Of a stretch of DNA of 64,000 nt, positions 27,126 through 37,023 are shown piece after piece. The first letter of the stretch is position 1. Each line of letters starts with the position of its first letter. The notes beneath the pieces were generated by a model. It was not told where the DNA came from. It saw only the letters and a program-made list of their open reading frames with translations, and searched no databases. The position numbers and the translations under genes were made by a program. Origin of the DNA: Pararhizobium sp. YC-54 (lineage in GTDB: Bacteria; Pseudomonadota; Alphaproteobacteria; Rhizobiales; Rhizobiaceae); contig NZ_JAOYTH010000001.1 in NCBI RefSeq assembly GCF_025847205.1, positions 124,001 through 188,000 of the forward strand, given 5' to 3'.

Positions 27126-27827
27126 CTAGTCCCTCAATCTCAACTCATCCGTCTGCATCTGCAGGAAACCCAGTGTCGAAAGAAAACTCATGCCGAGCAG
27201 GCTCTGGTCGAGCTTGCCTTGCTCGGTGACCATGGCCTTGATGTCGTTGCGGACGATCGGGCCGATCGAGACTTCCGCGAGGGTAACAGGCGCTGCGCGG
27301 GCTTCGCCGTTGGCGGTCGAGACCGTCTGGGTATAGGCGAGGCTGGCGGGGTTGAGGCCGAGCGTTTCGGCGTCCTCATAGGATAGTGCCACGCGGCTGG
27401 CGCCCGTGTCGACCAGCATCTGGACGGTGGCGCCGTTGACGGTGACCGGCGTTTCGAAATGGCCGTTCAAAACCTTGTGCAGCACGACTTCCTGGACGCC
27501 TTCGCTGTCGGTGAAGACGGCAGCGCGGCCGGGGACGAGCCCGGCGGCCAGCCGGTTGCCGAAGGACTGCAGGTCGTTGCGGTAGAGATAGCCTGAAACG
27601 AGAACGAGGATGATCAGCACCCAGATGCCGAACTGGCGCAGGCTCTGGCCGATGTGACGGCGGCTGTGCACGATGCCGGTGGCGAACAACGCGGCGATGG
27701 CGCCAAGCATGACGAGGCGGCCGAAATCGTCGTTCATGATGCCGAGGGTGCGGCCGCTGTCATGGTTGAGGATGAGGAAGACAAGGCCGAGGCCAAGGAT
27801 GCCCAGAAGAATGGTGAGCCTCGTCAT
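27126..27827 (-). CDS. TIGR02281-family membrane aspartic protease
   Basis: 233 residues. Three hydrophobic segments within about residues 1-85 are followed by a retropepsin-like domain with the active-site motif VDTGAS (about residue 140) and a flap-like hydrophobic end GMSFLSTLGFLQMQTDELRL. This is the alphaproteobacterial clan-AA protease family TIGR02281; physiological substrates are unknown. It overlaps the DUF1289 gene by four bases (ATGA) and is likely translated from the same message. Confidence 0.85.
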   Translation of the reverse strand: MTRLTILLGILGLGLVFLILNHDSGRTLGIMNDDFGRLVMLGAIAALFATGIVHSRRHIGQSLRQFGIWVLIILVLVSGYLYRNDLQSFGNRLAAGLVPGRAAVFTDSEGVQEVVLHKVLNGHFETPVTVNGATVQMLVDTGASRVALSYEDAETLGLNPASLAYTQTVSTANGEARAAPVTLAEVSIGPIVRNDIKAMVTEQGKLDQSLLGMSFLSTLGFLQMQTDELRLRD

Positions 27828-28048
27828 TCGCCGCTCACCCTTTCGCGCGCCATGCGGGTGCGGCGCGTTTCGCGGCGCGGTTTACGCTCGACCGTTTCCA
27901 GCCGTGCCGGCAGGCTATCCATGATGTCGCGGCGCTCTTCCGACGTGTAGAGCGTCCAGGCGCCGATCTCGTCGCGCGTGCGGCCGCAGCCGAAGCAATA
28001 TCCGGTTTTCATATCGATCGAACAGACGAGAATGCAGGGTGTTTCCAT
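27824..28048 (-). CDS. DUF1289 small cysteine-rich protein
   Basis: 74 residues. The family core is METPCILVCSIDMKTGYCFGCGRTRDEIGAW, with four Cys that probably bind a metal, followed by a basic tail. The function is unknown. It is the first gene of a coupled pair with the aspartic protease. Confidence 0.85.
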   Translation of the reverse strand: METPCILVCSIDMKTGYCFGCGRTRDEIGAWTLYTSEERRDIMDSLPARLETVERKPRRETRRTRMARERVSGE

Positions 28049-28097
28049 AGAGGCGCGATCATCCGGACAAACAGCGGTTCAACCCTATATCGTCGTT

Positions 28098-28886
28098 TCA
28101 AATTGACAGCGCAAGGGCGGCGAAAACGGCGATTTCAGTCAATTGTTGTGTGGCACCGATTGTGTCGCCGGTATGGCCGCCGATCTTGCCGTTGACGATT
28201 TCGCTGAAGGCCGGAACCGTTGCTGCAAAGGCGGCGATCGCCAAAACGGCGGCAAGCAGCGATGCGCCTGACCAAAGCAGCAGAAGCGCTGCCGACACGA
28301 CGCCGAAAACAAGCGCAAAGGTGACGGCCGAGGTCTGCGGTTCACCCGCCGAGGCGGCGACGCCATCCTGGCGGGCAGGGGGCAGTTTCGACCAGTGCCA
28401 GACCATTGCCGTGCGGCTGAGCGTGGCTGCGGCAAGCACCAGCAATCCCGCACCCGTCGGCGACACCAGAGGCAGGACCGCTGCAAGTGCGGAAACCCTC
28501 AAGCCGAAAGACAGAATGAGAGCAACGGCGCCATAGGAGCCGATGCGGCTGTCCTTCATGATAACAAGCGCCTTTTCCTTGGTCTTGCCGCCACCCAACC
28601 CGTCCGCGGTGTCGCTGAGGCCGTCCTCGTGCAAGGCGCCGGTGAGCAGTGCCTGGACTGCCACGGCGGTAAAGGCGGTGAACAGCGGCGAGACCTGAAG
28701 GGCGGTGAACACCGAGACGATGGCGCCGGCCGGTAGCGCGATCAACAGCCCGGCTAGCGGAAAGGCACGCACGGCGCGGCTGAGACGGCCGTCGAAATTG
28801 ACGAAATGGCGTTGTGGCATGTGGATGCGGCTGAGGAACGCCACCGAGCGTGCCACGTCATCGATGAAATCGCGGATATCGAACAT
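28098..28886 (-). CDS. cobS: Adenosylcobinamide-GDP ribazoletransferase
   Basis: 262 residues with about seven membrane helices. The diagnostic segment HEDGLSDTADGLGGGKTKEKALVIMKDSRIGSYG carries the Asp/Gly-rich metal and substrate site. The enzyme joins adenosylcobinamide-GDP with alpha-ribazole in the last steps of cobalamin synthesis (called CobV in Pseudomonas denitrificans nomenclature). The ATG at 28886 follows AGGGAAAC. It is divergent from cobT, whose product supplies its second substrate. Confidence 0.95.
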   Translation of the reverse strand: MFDIRDFIDDVARSVAFLSRIHMPQRHFVNFDGRLSRAVRAFPLAGLLIALPAGAIVSVFTALQVSPLFTAFTAVAVQALLTGALHEDGLSDTADGLGGGKTKEKALVIMKDSRIGSYGAVALILSFGLRVSALAAVLPLVSPTGAGLLVLAAATLSRTAMVWHWSKLPPARQDGVAASAGEPQTSAVTFALVFGVVSAALLLLWSGASLLAAVLAIAAFAATVPAFSEIVNGKIGGHTGDTIGATQQLTEIAVFAALALSI

Positions 28887-29076
28887 CTGGTGTTTCCCTG
28901 GAAGCCGATCCGCCCCCGCGAATCGGTGTTTTCATTGTGATCATGCGACGGCGACACGAACCGGCGCAAATGCCGTTGCCGGATGTGTCGCCGCGCTCTA
29001 TGAGGTAGCACCTTTGCGGAGCCAGGCTCCGCTTGTAATGAGACGATACAAAAGAGACGACACAAGGATTTGCATT

Positions 29077-30093
29077 ATGAGCGCCAGCGGCCTGCCGTTC
29101 GACGATTTCCGTGAATTGCTGCGCAACCTGCCAGGCCCCGACAGCGCGGCGCTGGTGGCAGCGCGCGAGCGCGACGCGCAGCTGACGAAGCCGCCGGGCG
29201 CGCTTGGCCGCCTTGAAGAGATCGCCTTCTGGCTGGCGGCCTGGACCGGCAGGGCGCCCGCCGTCAACCGGCCGCTGGTGGCGATCTTTGCCGGCAATCA
29301 CGGCGTTACCAGACAGGGCGTCACGCCGTTTCCGCCATCGGTGACGGCGCAGATGGTCGAGAATTTCGCAGCCGGCGGCGCTGCCATCAACCAGATCTGC
29401 GTCAGCCATGATCTCGGCCTGAAAGTGTTCGATCTGGCGCTCGACTATCCGACCGCCGATATCACCGAAGAGGCGGCCCTGTCGGAGCGCGATTGCGCCG
29501 CCACCATGGCCTTCGGTATGGAGGCGGTTGCCGGCGGCACCGATCTTCTGTGCATCGGCGAGATGGGTATCGGCAACACGACCATCGCAGCCGCAATCAA
29601 CCTGGCGCTCTATGGCGGCACCGCTGAAGACTGGGTCGGTCCCGGCACCGGATCGCAGGGCGAGGTTCTGGCCCGCAAGATCGCTGCCGTCGAAAAGGCG
29701 GTGGCGCTGCATGGCGACCATCTCTCCGATCCTTTCGAGGTGCTGCGGCGGCTCGGCGGCCGCGAGATCGCCGCGATGGCGGGCGCGATCCTGGCAGCGC
29801 GCATGCAGAAGATCCCCGTGATCATCGATGGCTACGTTGCGACAACGGCCGCCGCGATCCTCAAGGCCGCCAATCCGGCAGCGCTTGATCATTGCCTGAT
29901 CGGCCATGTCTCGGCAGAGCCCGGCCACATGAAGGCGATCGAGATGCTCGGCAAGACGCCGCTTCTGGCGCTCGGCATGCGGCTTGGCGAAGGCACGGGG
30001 GCAGCACTCGCAGCCGGTATCGTCAAGGCGGCGGCGGCGTGCCATTCGGGCATGGCGACGTTCGCGCAGGCCGGCGTCAGCAACAAGAGCTGA
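29077..30093 (+). CDS. cobT: NaMN:DMB phosphoribosyltransferase
   Basis: 338 residues. GEMGIGNTTIAAAI and the terminal GEGTGAALA with the catalytic Glu (about 305) identify nicotinate-nucleotide-dimethylbenzimidazole phosphoribosyltransferase (CobU in P. denitrificans naming). It makes alpha-ribazole phosphate for the lower ligand of cobalamin. The ATG at 29077 follows AAGGA; the frame continues upstream to 28705 but overlaps cobS. The divergent region lacks cobalamin-riboswitch consensus boxes. Confidence 0.95.
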   Translation: MSASGLPFDDFRELLRNLPGPDSAALVAARERDAQLTKPPGALGRLEEIAFWLAAWTGRAPAVNRPLVAIFAGNHGVTRQGVTPFPPSVTAQMVENFAAGGAAINQICVSHDLGLKVFDLALDYPTADITEEAALSERDCAATMAFGMEAVAGGTDLLCIGEMGIGNTTIAAAINLALYGGTAEDWVGPGTGSQGEVLARKIAAVEKAVALHGDHLSDPFEVLRRLGGREIAAMAGAILAARMQKIPVIIDGYVATTAAAILKAANPAALDHCLIGHVSAEPGHMKAIEMLGKTPLLALGMRLGEGTGAALAAGIVKAAAACHSGMATFAQAGVSNKS

Positions 30094-30358
30094 CCGCCGT
30101 CCTCTTGCGGTAGGGTTAGCAAGGCGGGTGCATTGCAGTCTCGCAAAGGTGCGCGCCAAAGGCGATCTTCTGCCTATACCGTTAATTGCGGACCTTGCTG
30201 GCCTCAGAGCGCCATGCCGGGGCTTGATAGCCCATGGCTTCTCACCTATTGCGAAGCGGCGATCCATTTGATGATTGCGGTGCGCGTGTTCACGGCGCAT
30301 TCAGGCTGATGTCAGTATCGCGTGTTCCTTGCGGCATTTTGCAGAGCACGGAGCGAGC

Positions 30359-30775
30359 ATGTATCTGAACGGGGACTATCGTCGAATGACCAGCGGGAAG
30401 CCGGTGAAAAAGCTGACGGGGATCCGGCATTTTTTTGCGGCCGCTTCCTATTCTTTTGGCGGCGCCAAGCGCCTGCTTGGCGAAGCGGCTTTTCGCCATG
30501 AACTCGGCGCCTTCGTTGTTGCGATGATCGCGTTCGCCATCACCGGTGCAAGCTTCTTCCAATATGTCGCGGCGTTCGTCTTGTTTTTGCTGATGATCGC
30601 ATTCGAGGCGCTGAACACGGCGATCGAGGAAATTGTCGATCGCGTTTCGCCGGAAATTTCCGAGATGGGCAAGAATGCCAAGGATCTCGGCTCGCTCGCC
30701 TGCCTGTGCATGATCCTCGCCAATGGTGGCTATGTCGCCTATGTCGTGGTTTTCTCGCATCTATTCGGCATTTGA
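30359..30775 (+). CDS. dgkA: Diacylglycerol kinase, DgkA type
   Basis: 138 residues with three membrane helices. [18 protein letters not shown] and [11 protein letters not shown] hold the catalytic Glu and the conserved Asp/Gly motif of prokaryotic DgkA, which phosphorylates diacylglycerol at the inner membrane. Two starts are plausible: ATG 30359 (GGAG upstream) and ATG 30386 (GGGG upstream), giving 138 or 129 residues, both near the family length of about 120. Confidence 0.9.
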   Translation: MYLNGDYRRMTSGKPVKKLTGIRHFFAAASYSFGGAKRLLGEAAFRHELGAFVVAMIAFAITGASFFQYVAAFVLFLLMIAFEALNTAIEEIVDRVSPEISEMGKNAKDLGSLACLCMILANGGYVAYVVVFSHLFGI

Positions 30776-30853
30776 CGCATGAATCGCCGTGTCGCGATTT
30801 TATTCCCTCAATTTATTTGAGCGGTTTCTGCTTGTCCCGATGCTGATCAAAGT

Positions 30854-30868
30854 TGACACGAAACATCA
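30854..30868 (+). promoter_or_regulatory. IRO-box candidate (RirA site) at the fbpA promoter
   Basis: TGACACGAAACATCA fits TGA-N9-TCA, the core of the IRO box bound by the rhizobial iron regulator RirA. It overlaps a TTGACA -35 element (30853-30858) with TATACC 16 bases on as a -10 candidate. It lies 59 bases upstream of the iron-binding protein gene. Confidence 0.6.
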
Positions 30869-30926
30869 TGATTATATACCGGGCTCGCCGGACAGGATGG
30901 TCCGCAGAAAACTCGGAGAGGCTTCC

Positions 30927-31946
30927 ATGACAATTTCCTTCACGGGCTCAGCAGGCGCCCTGGCGTTCGCGGCTCTTTTCGCCAGCACGGGTGCGACCGC
31001 GGCCCTGGCTCAGGAAGATATCGGCATCGTCGTCTACAACGCCCAGCACGAGAGCCTCGGCGTCGCCTGGGCCGAAGCCTTCACCAAGGAAACCGGCATC
31101 AAGGTGACGCTGCGCAAGGGCAGCGACATGGAATTCGCCAACCAGATCGTCCAGGAAGGGGCCGCATCGCCGGCCGACGTGTTCCTGACGGAAAATTCAC
31201 CGGCGATGTCGCTGGTCGATGGCGCCGGGCTGTTCGAACCGGTCGCGGCCGATACGCTGGCGCAGGTGCCCGAGAATTTCCGCCCGTCGAATGGGCATTG
31301 GATCGGCGTTGCCGCGCGCTCGACCGTGTTTGCCTATGACAAGACCAAGCTGACCGAGGACAAGCTGCCGAAATCGATGCTCGATCTGGCTGATCCGAGC
31401 TGGAAGGGCCGCTGGGCCGCTTCGCCGTCGGGCGCCGACTTCCAGGCGATCGTCAGCGCGCTGCTCTCTCTGAAAGGTGAAGAGGCGACGGCATCCTGGC
31501 TGACGTCGATGAAGGAAAACTTTACCGCCTACAAGGGCAACTCGACCGCGATGAAGGCCGTCAATGCCGGTGAAATCGAAGGCGCGGTGATCTATCACTA
31601 CTACTATTTCGGCGATCAGGCGAAGACCGGCGAGAACAGCAAGAATGTTGCGCTGCACTTCTTCAAGAACGAGGATCCGGGCGCCTTCGTCAGCATTTCC
31701 GGCGGCGGCGTGCTTGCTTCCAGCCAGCACAAGGAAAATGCCCAGAAGTTCCTGGCCTGGCTGACCGGCAAGGGCGGACAGGGCATCCTGCGGGACGGCA
31801 CCTCGTTCGAGTATGCGGTCGGCAATGGCGAGGCCTCCAACAAAGCCCTTCCGGCGTTGAGCGACCTGCAATATCCGAAGGTCGATCCGGCAACACTCAA
31901 CAGCGCAAAAGTCACAGACCTGATGACGGCAGCCGGTCTGCTGTGA
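30927..31946 (+). CDS. fbpA: Iron(III) ABC transporter periplasmic binding protein
   Basis: 339 residues with a signal peptide (to about residue 29, AALAQ-ED). The mature part is a FbpA/FutA ferric-binding protein: IVVYNAQHESLG at the start, then VFAYDKTKL and HYYYF, the tyrosine-rich segment that coordinates iron in relatives. It captures Fe3+ in the periplasm and passes it to the following permease/ATPase pair. The ATG at 30927 has GGAGAG upstream. Regulation by iron through the IRO box is inferred. Confidence 0.85.
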   Translation: MTISFTGSAGALAFAALFASTGATAALAQEDIGIVVYNAQHESLGVAWAEAFTKETGIKVTLRKGSDMEFANQIVQEGAASPADVFLTENSPAMSLVDGAGLFEPVAADTLAQVPENFRPSNGHWIGVAARSTVFAYDKTKLTEDKLPKSMLDLADPSWKGRWAASPSGADFQAIVSALLSLKGEEATASWLTSMKENFTAYKGNSTAMKAVNAGEIEGAVIYHYYYFGDQAKTGENSKNVALHFFKNEDPGAFVSISGGGVLASSQHKENAQKFLAWLTGKGGQGILRDGTSFEYAVGNGEASNKALPALSDLQYPKVDPATLNSAKVTDLMTAAGLL

Positions 31947-32011
31947 TAGGCAGAGCTTAAACCTGAACGGAATTCTCCGGTTAGGTACCGTCATTCCGGA
32001 CTACCCGGTGA

Positions 32012-32053
32012 CATTCGCAGCTGCTCGATTTGAGCTGTTGCGAATGTCGTTTT
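32012..32053 (+). terminator. Attenuator-like hairpin between fbpA and fbpB
   Basis: A 15-base stem with one mismatch and one G-T pair (arms 32012-32026 and 32032-32046, five-base loop) is followed by TCGTTTTGGTTT. It lies between the binding-protein and permease genes, so partial termination there would raise fbpA message over fbpBC. It also makes translation from TTG 32030, inside the stem, unlikely. Confidence 0.65.
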
Positions 32054-32071
32054 GGTTTGAAAGCAGAGATT

Positions 32072-33664
32072 TTGAGCGCCACCGCGTTTCCTGCCGTAAC
32101 CGCTTCCGCGCTGTGGCGGTTGATGACCGCCGCCAGAGGGCGCTCCAGGATTCCCTATTTCTGGGTCACGATCGTTGCTGCTTTCGTCTCGCTCGTCAGC
32201 CTGATGCCGCTTGGTTTCATCGCCTGGATCACAGTCCAGACCGGCTGGGAAACCGCCTCGAAGCTGATTTTCCGCGGCCGCGTCGGCGAACTGCTGATCA
32301 ATACCGCGCTTTTGGAACTCTGCACGCTGCCGCTGACGATCACGCTGTCCGTCGCGCTCGCCTGGCTGACCGAGCGCACCGATCTGCCCGGCGCGCGGCT
32401 CTGGTCCTTGCTGGCCGTGGCGCCGCTTGCCGTTCCAGCCTTCGTGCACAGCTACGCCTGGATCAGCCTGGTTCCCGGGCTGCATGGTCTTCCAGGCGGT
32501 GTTCTGGTGTCCGTGCTGGCCTATTTCCCGTTTCTCTATCTGCCGGTGGCGGCACAGTTGCGCCGTCTCGATCCGGCGATCGAGGATGCGGCGGCCTCGC
32601 TTGGCCTTGATCCGTGGCAGGTGTTCTTCCGCGCCGTGCTGCCGCAGCTGCGGCTGGCGATCTGCGGCGGTTCGCTCCTGGTCGGGCTGCATCTGCTCGC
32701 CGAATACGGGCTCTATGTGATGATCCGTTTCGACACGTTCTCGACGGCGATCGTCGATCAGTTCCAGTCGGCCTTCAATGGTCCGGCGGCGAACATGCTG
32801 GCCGGCGTGCTGGTTTCATGCTGCCTGCTGCTGTTGCTTATCGAAGCGGTCTTGCGCGGTGGCGAGCGCTATGCCCGGGTGGGCTCGGGTGCGGCGCGCC
32901 CGGTCGAGCGCCGCAGGCTCGGGCGGTTGCTTTTCCCGGCGCTGGCGCTCAATGCCGCAACGGTGGCACTGGCGATCGGCGTGCCGTTCGTCACCCTGAC
33001 GCGCTGGCTCTATATCGGCGGCGCGGACATCTGGCGGATCGATGTTGTCGGCGGCGCATTCGGCCAGACGATCCTCCTCGCACTCGCCGGCGGCGTCCTG
33101 GCGACGATTGCGGCAGCACCGATGGCCTGGCTTTCGGTGCGCGCGCCCGGCCGGCTGCAAAGGGTTCTCGAAGCCTGCCACTATTATGTCGGTTCGCTGC
33201 CCGGCGTGGTGGTGGCGCTGGCGCTGGTGACGGTCACCGTGCGGCTGGTGCTGCCGCTCTACCAGACCTTCGCGACGCTGTTCCTCGCCTATATCATGCT
33301 GTTTCTGCCGCGCGCCATGGTCGGCCTGCGCACCAGTATCGCCCAGGCGCCGGTCGAACTCGAGCGTGCCGCCATGGCGCTTGGCCGCACACCGTTCCAG
33401 GCGGTGTGCCAGACGACGATGCGGCTGGCGGCGCCCGGCATTGCGGCAAGTACGGCGCTGGTGGCGCTCGGCATTACCAATGAGTTGACGGCGACCTTGA
33501 TGCTGTCGCCGACCGGCGTCGAAACGCTGGCGACAAAATTCTGGTCGCTGACCAGCGAGATCGATTATGTCGCGGCAGCACCCTATGCGGTGATGATGGT
33601 GCTCCTGTCGCTGCCGCTTACCTTTCTTCTTTACGTGCAATCCAGACGGGCAACCGGACAATGA
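32072..33664 (+). CDS. fbpB: Iron(III) ABC transporter permease (fused, FbpB type)
   Basis: 530 residues if it starts at TTG 32072; ATG 32123 (513 residues) is the main alternative. It has about twelve membrane helices in two homologous halves, each with an EAA-type loop ([22 protein letters not shown] and [21 protein letters not shown]). This is the fused SfuB/FbpB layout. The stop overlaps the fbpC start (ATGA). Confidence 0.85.
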   Translation: MSATAFPAVTASALWRLMTAARGRSRIPYFWVTIVAAFVSLVSLMPLGFIAWITVQTGWETASKLIFRGRVGELLINTALLELCTLPLTITLSVALAWLTERTDLPGARLWSLLAVAPLAVPAFVHSYAWISLVPGLHGLPGGVLVSVLAYFPFLYLPVAAQLRRLDPAIEDAAASLGLDPWQVFFRAVLPQLRLAICGGSLLVGLHLLAEYGLYVMIRFDTFSTAIVDQFQSAFNGPAANMLAGVLVSCCLLLLLIEAVLRGGERYARVGSGAARPVERRRLGRLLFPALALNAATVALAIGVPFVTLTRWLYIGGADIWRIDVVGGAFGQTILLALAGGVLATIAAAPMAWLSVRAPGRLQRVLEACHYYVGSLPGVVVALALVTVTVRLVLPLYQTFATLFLAYIMLFLPRAMVGLRTSIAQAPVELERAAMALGRTPFQAVCQTTMRLAAPGIAASTALVALGITNELTATLMLSPTGVETLATKFWSLTSEIDYVAAAPYAVMMVLLSLPLTFLLYVQSRRATGQ

Positions 33665-34719
33665 CGTTTCTGACACTCGATGCCATCAGCAAATCCTACG
33701 GCCCGACCGTGGCGCTCGACGCCATCGGCATGAGCATAGAGGCGGGCGGGCGCACGGCGATCGTCGGGCCTTCCGGGTCGGGCAAAACCACGCTGCTGCG
33801 CATTATCGCCGGTTTCGAGACGCCGGACAGCGGTTCGCTGGTGCTGGATGGCAAGACGCTTGCCAGCAGCGATGTGCTTGTTCCGGCACACCGGCGCGGC
33901 ATCGGCATCGTTTCGCAGGACGGCGCGCTGTTTCCGCACCTGACCGTCGCCGACAATATCGGCTTCGGACTGGCCAAGCACGCTCCCGGTCGCGATCAGC
34001 GGATCGCCGAATTGATGGAGATGGTCGAACTTGACGGGGTGATGGCGGCGCGGCGGCCCCACCAGCTTTCGGGCGGCCAGCAGCAGCGTGTGGCGCTGGC
34101 CCGTGCGCTGGCTCTCAAGCCACGGCTGATGCTCCTCGACGAACCGTTTTCGGCGCTGGACACGGGCTTGCGCGACACCTTGCGGCGGTCGGTTGCCCGT
34201 GTTCTGCGTGCCGCCGGCACCACCGCGATCCTGGTGACGCATGATCAGGCGGAGGCCCTGTCGTTCGCCGACCAGCTGGCTGTGCTGCGCCAGGGCCGGC
34301 TGGTCCAGTTCGGGCCGCCGCGCACGCTCTACGGAAAGCCCAGGGATCGCGAGACGGCGACTTTCCTCGGGGAGGCCATCCTGCTCGATGCCGACATCGC
34401 TTCCGGCCGGGCGCGATGCGCTCTTGGGTCGCTGACGGTCGAAGCGGGTCACAGGGTAGGGCAGGCGACCGTCATGCTGCGCCCTGAGCAGATACGGCTG
34501 AAAACGGCGGCTGCAGGGACCAGGATCGAGGGCCCGTTCGGGCACGTCGACGACGTGGAGTTCGGCGGCGGCAACTACATGGTTCTGGTGAGGCTCGATC
34601 GCAGCGACCGGGCGATGCCGGATTTCCTGTCGATCAAATGCGTCGGCGCCGACATTCCCGAGCCTGGCGATCTGGTGGGGATCAGCGTTCACGGCATGGC
34701 GCATGTGCTGCCCGACTAA
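33661..34719 (+). CDS. fbpC: Iron(III) ABC transporter ATP-binding protein
   Basis: 352 residues. Walker A is GPSGSGKTT, the Q-loop SQDG, signature LSGGQQQR, Walker B LMLLDEP and switch VTHDQAEA; a C-terminal regulatory TOBE-like domain follows. FbpC/AfuC group. Four-base overlap with fbpB; the operon ends here and a dyad at 34721-34751 follows. Confidence 0.9.
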   Translation: MTFLTLDAISKSYGPTVALDAIGMSIEAGGRTAIVGPSGSGKTTLLRIIAGFETPDSGSLVLDGKTLASSDVLVPAHRRGIGIVSQDGALFPHLTVADNIGFGLAKHAPGRDQRIAELMEMVELDGVMAARRPHQLSGGQQQRVALARALALKPRLMLLDEPFSALDTGLRDTLRRSVARVLRAAGTTAILVTHDQAEALSFADQLAVLRQGRLVQFGPPRTLYGKPRDRETATFLGEAILLDADIASGRARCALGSLTVEAGHRVGQATVMLRPEQIRLKTAAAGTRIEGPFGHVDDVEFGGGNYMVLVRLDRSDRAMPDFLSIKCVGADIPEPGDLVGISVHGMAHVLPD

Positions 34720-34720
34720 T

Positions 34721-34751
34721 CCAAGGATGGGTTCCCATCATCGATCCTTGG
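34721..34751. terminator. Dyad between convergent fbpC and histidine kinase genes
   Basis: CCAAGGAT and ATCCTTGG arms enclose a loop with an inner GGG/CCC pair, exactly between two convergent stops. No T-run is present, so termination strength is uncertain. Confidence 0.4.
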
Positions 34752-34762
34752 TATAGGGCGGG

Positions 34763-36298
34763 TTAGGCGAAACTCTTTCGGCGGCGCTCGACCGCAGGGG
34801 CATCTTCGATGGCGGGCACGCTTTGCAGCACGCGCTTTGACGGCAGGATGGCGATGGCTTCGGTTCCCTCGCGCAATTTCGAACGCAGGATGAACTCGCC
34901 ATTGTGCTTGGCCAGGATCGCCTGAACGATGGGCAGCCCGAGCCCGGTTCCCTGTTCGGCACTCTTGATGGCGATCGAGCCCTGACCGAACGCGGAAAGG
35001 ACAACCGGAATTTCCTCTTCGGGAATGCCCGGTCCGTTGTCCTTGATGGAAAGATACTGGCCGCCGCCGGCCGTCCAGCCGACCTTGACCGAAACCTCGC
35101 CGCCGGACGGCGTGAATTTCACCGCGTTGGACAACAGGTTCAGGATCACCTGCCGCATCGCCTTTTCGTCCACCCACACCGACGGCATGCCGTATTCGAA
35201 CTGTTCGGTGATGCTGATATTCTTGGTGCGGGCCCGAAGCTGCACCATGCCGATGCAATCCTCGGTGATCTCGACCAGATGGATGGCTTCTTCGTTGAGG
35301 TCGTACTTGCCGGCCTCGATGCGCGAGAGATCGAGGATCTCGTTGATCAGATCGAGCAGGTGCTGGCCGGAGCGATGGATATCGCCGGTATATTCCTTGT
35401 AGATCGGATTGTTGAGCGGCCCGAGCACTTCCGTCGACATGACCTCGGAGAAGCCGAGGATGGCGTTCAGCGGCGTGCGCAACTCGTGCGACATGGAGGC
35501 GAGGAAGCGGGACTTTGCCATGTTGGCTTCCTCGGCGCGGCGGCGCGCTTCGTCGGACATCGATTTTGCCACCTCGAGCTCGGCGATCAGATCGTCCTTT
35601 TCCGATTGGACCGAGAGGATATGCACGCTGCTGCGGTGCATGCGGTTGGTCATGAAGACGAGGAAAACCAGAGATGTCGAGACGATCACGGTCAACGCGA
35701 GGTAACCGGAATTGCCGGATTTCATCGTCAGGGCGCTCAGGGCAAGAACCACGGGCAAGAAGGTGAAGAGCAGTGCATTGCGCAGCAGGAACGTGCCCAT
35801 CGCCGTCGCCGCCAGCGCGATCAGAAGCACCGCGCCCTTGTAGTAGCCGAAGTCGATTTCGCGGCAGCTGTTGCAATCCTGAAGGATGAAGGCCGCCCAG
35901 CAAAAGCCGATGACGACATAGACGATCAGAAAGCGGCGGCGCCAGTCGTTCACCTTGTCGGTGGGGATATCCAGCGCCTTCGCGCTGCGCGCCAGGAGAA
36001 TACCGATGGCATTGACGCACAGGGCCGTGATGCCCCAGGCGACAAGATCGAGCTGTTGTGACAGGTAGACGCCGACGGCGGTGACCAGAATGATGAACAG
36101 CGGCATGGCGATTGCGCCCTGCAGCATCGTATCGACATGAAGCCCGAGCATCTCCTTGTCGAAGCCGGACGCATTCGACGGGCCTGCCTGCAGGCGCTCG
36201 CGGGTCGTGCGCACGGCTTTCGACACAGCCGCGTTGCGGTGGCTGCGCGATTTATCGACGATGATCTTGTCGGTCGAGGTGCTGACGCCCTTGCTCAT
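34763..36298 (-). CDS. Sensor histidine kinase, PleC/DivJ/PdhS type
   Basis: 511 residues. Five or six membrane helices (about 58-220), a short coiled linker (about 228-262), then the H-box SMSHELRTPLNAILGFSEVM with phospho-His 271, a DHp helix typical of PleC/DivJ/PdhS kinases (YTGDIHRSGQHLLDLINEILDLSRIEAGKYDL), and a HATPase domain with N-box NLLSNAVKF and G boxes DNGPGI and GTGLGL. These kinases act on DivK/PleD in the alphaproteobacterial cell cycle; which paralogue this is cannot be fixed. No response regulator is adjacent. The start has a weak ribosome site. Confidence 0.85.
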   Translation of the reverse strand: MSKGVSTSTDKIIVDKSRSHRNAAVSKAVRTTRERLQAGPSNASGFDKEMLGLHVDTMLQGAIAMPLFIILVTAVGVYLSQQLDLVAWGITALCVNAIGILLARSAKALDIPTDKVNDWRRRFLIVYVVIGFCWAAFILQDCNSCREIDFGYYKGAVLLIALAATAMGTFLLRNALLFTFLPVVLALSALTMKSGNSGYLALTVIVSTSLVFLVFMTNRMHRSSVHILSVQSEKDDLIAELEVAKSMSDEARRRAEEANMAKSRFLASMSHELRTPLNAILGFSEVMSTEVLGPLNNPIYKEYTGDIHRSGQHLLDLINEILDLSRIEAGKYDLNEEAIHLVEITEDCIGMVQLRARTKNISITEQFEYGMPSVWVDEKAMRQVILNLLSNAVKFTPSGGEVSVKVGWTAGGGQYLSIKDNGPGIPEEEIPVVLSAFGQGSIAIKSAEQGTGLGLPIVQAILAKHNGEFILRSKLREGTEAIAILPSKRVLQSVPAIEDAPAVERRRKSFA

Positions 36299-36426
36299 GA
36301 TCTCATACGCGTTAACGGAATCCGTTGAAGTTTAAGGGGAAATCCTTAAGAAGTTGCTGCGATTTCCTGGTTTTTCGTTCGCTATCCCTTAGCGTGAGCC
36401 GGTGAGCAGAGGTCACAGGGACGGCA

Positions 36427-37023
36427 ATGAAACACATGCTACGGATCATTCGCGACCTCCTCCTGACGGCGCTGATCCTGCTGTTTTTCGGGCTCGTGGT
36501 GGTGCGGCTTAACGGTCCGCAGGAAGCCGCGTCCGGACGGGCACGGGTTGTCGATGGCGATACGCTGGTGCTGGACGGCAGGCGCATTCGTCTTGTCGGC
36601 ATCGATGCGCCGGAACTGCGGCAGGTTTGTCAGCGCGACGGCCGGGACTGGCCGTGCGGCACTGAGGCAAGGGCCTATCTGTCGGGGTTGACCGGCGAGG
36701 CGAAAACCACATGCGAGGCTGATGGCAGCGATCGGTATGGACGGCTTCTTGCCGTCTGCAGGGCGCAAAATATCGATCTCAATGCAGCGATGGTCGCCGC
36801 CGGCTATGCTATCGCGTTCGGGGACTATGAGGCCGAGCAGGGCGTTGCCAGGCAAAAACGGCTTGGTCTATGGGCCGGGACGTTCGCAGCACCACGCATC
36901 TGGCGCCAGACCCATGGCGGAATGGACGAAAAGCCCCATATACCGGACGGCTGGCTGGAGAAGGCGATTTCGCGGATCGGCAACGGGATTGAGACCGTGG
37001 TGTCAAGGGCATGGAATGACTGA
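36427..37023 (+). CDS. Thermonuclease (SNase)-family protein
   Basis: 198 residues. An N-terminal hydrophobic helix (about 12-28) acts as an anchor or uncleaved signal. The SNase domain has RVVDGDTLVLDGRRIRLVGIDAPELRQ, containing the metal Asp and catalytic Arg/Glu, and DRYGRLLA. It would degrade DNA/RNA outside the inner membrane with Ca2+. The ATG at 36427 follows AGGGA. The stop overlaps the start of the UDG-like gene by eight bases. Confidence 0.9.
   Translation: MKHMLRIIRDLLLTALILLFFGLVVVRLNGPQEAASGRARVVDGDTLVLDGRRIRLVGIDAPELRQVCQRDGRDWPCGTEARAYLSGLTGEAKTTCEADGSDRYGRLLAVCRAQNIDLNAAMVAAGYAIAFGDYEAEQGVARQKRLGLWAGTFAAPRIWRQTHGGMDEKPHIPDGWLEKAISRIGNGIETVVSRAWND

Noticed and set aside
28887..29076. 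Cobalamin riboswitch between cobS and cobT
   Set aside because: The conserved B12-box and the long paired core are absent; only a small GCGGAGC/GCTCCGC hairpin is seen.
32030..32071. TTG at 32030 as start of the iron permease
   Set aside because: It lies inside the stem of the attenuator hairpin and has no ribosome site; a start at 32072 or 32123 is more plausible.
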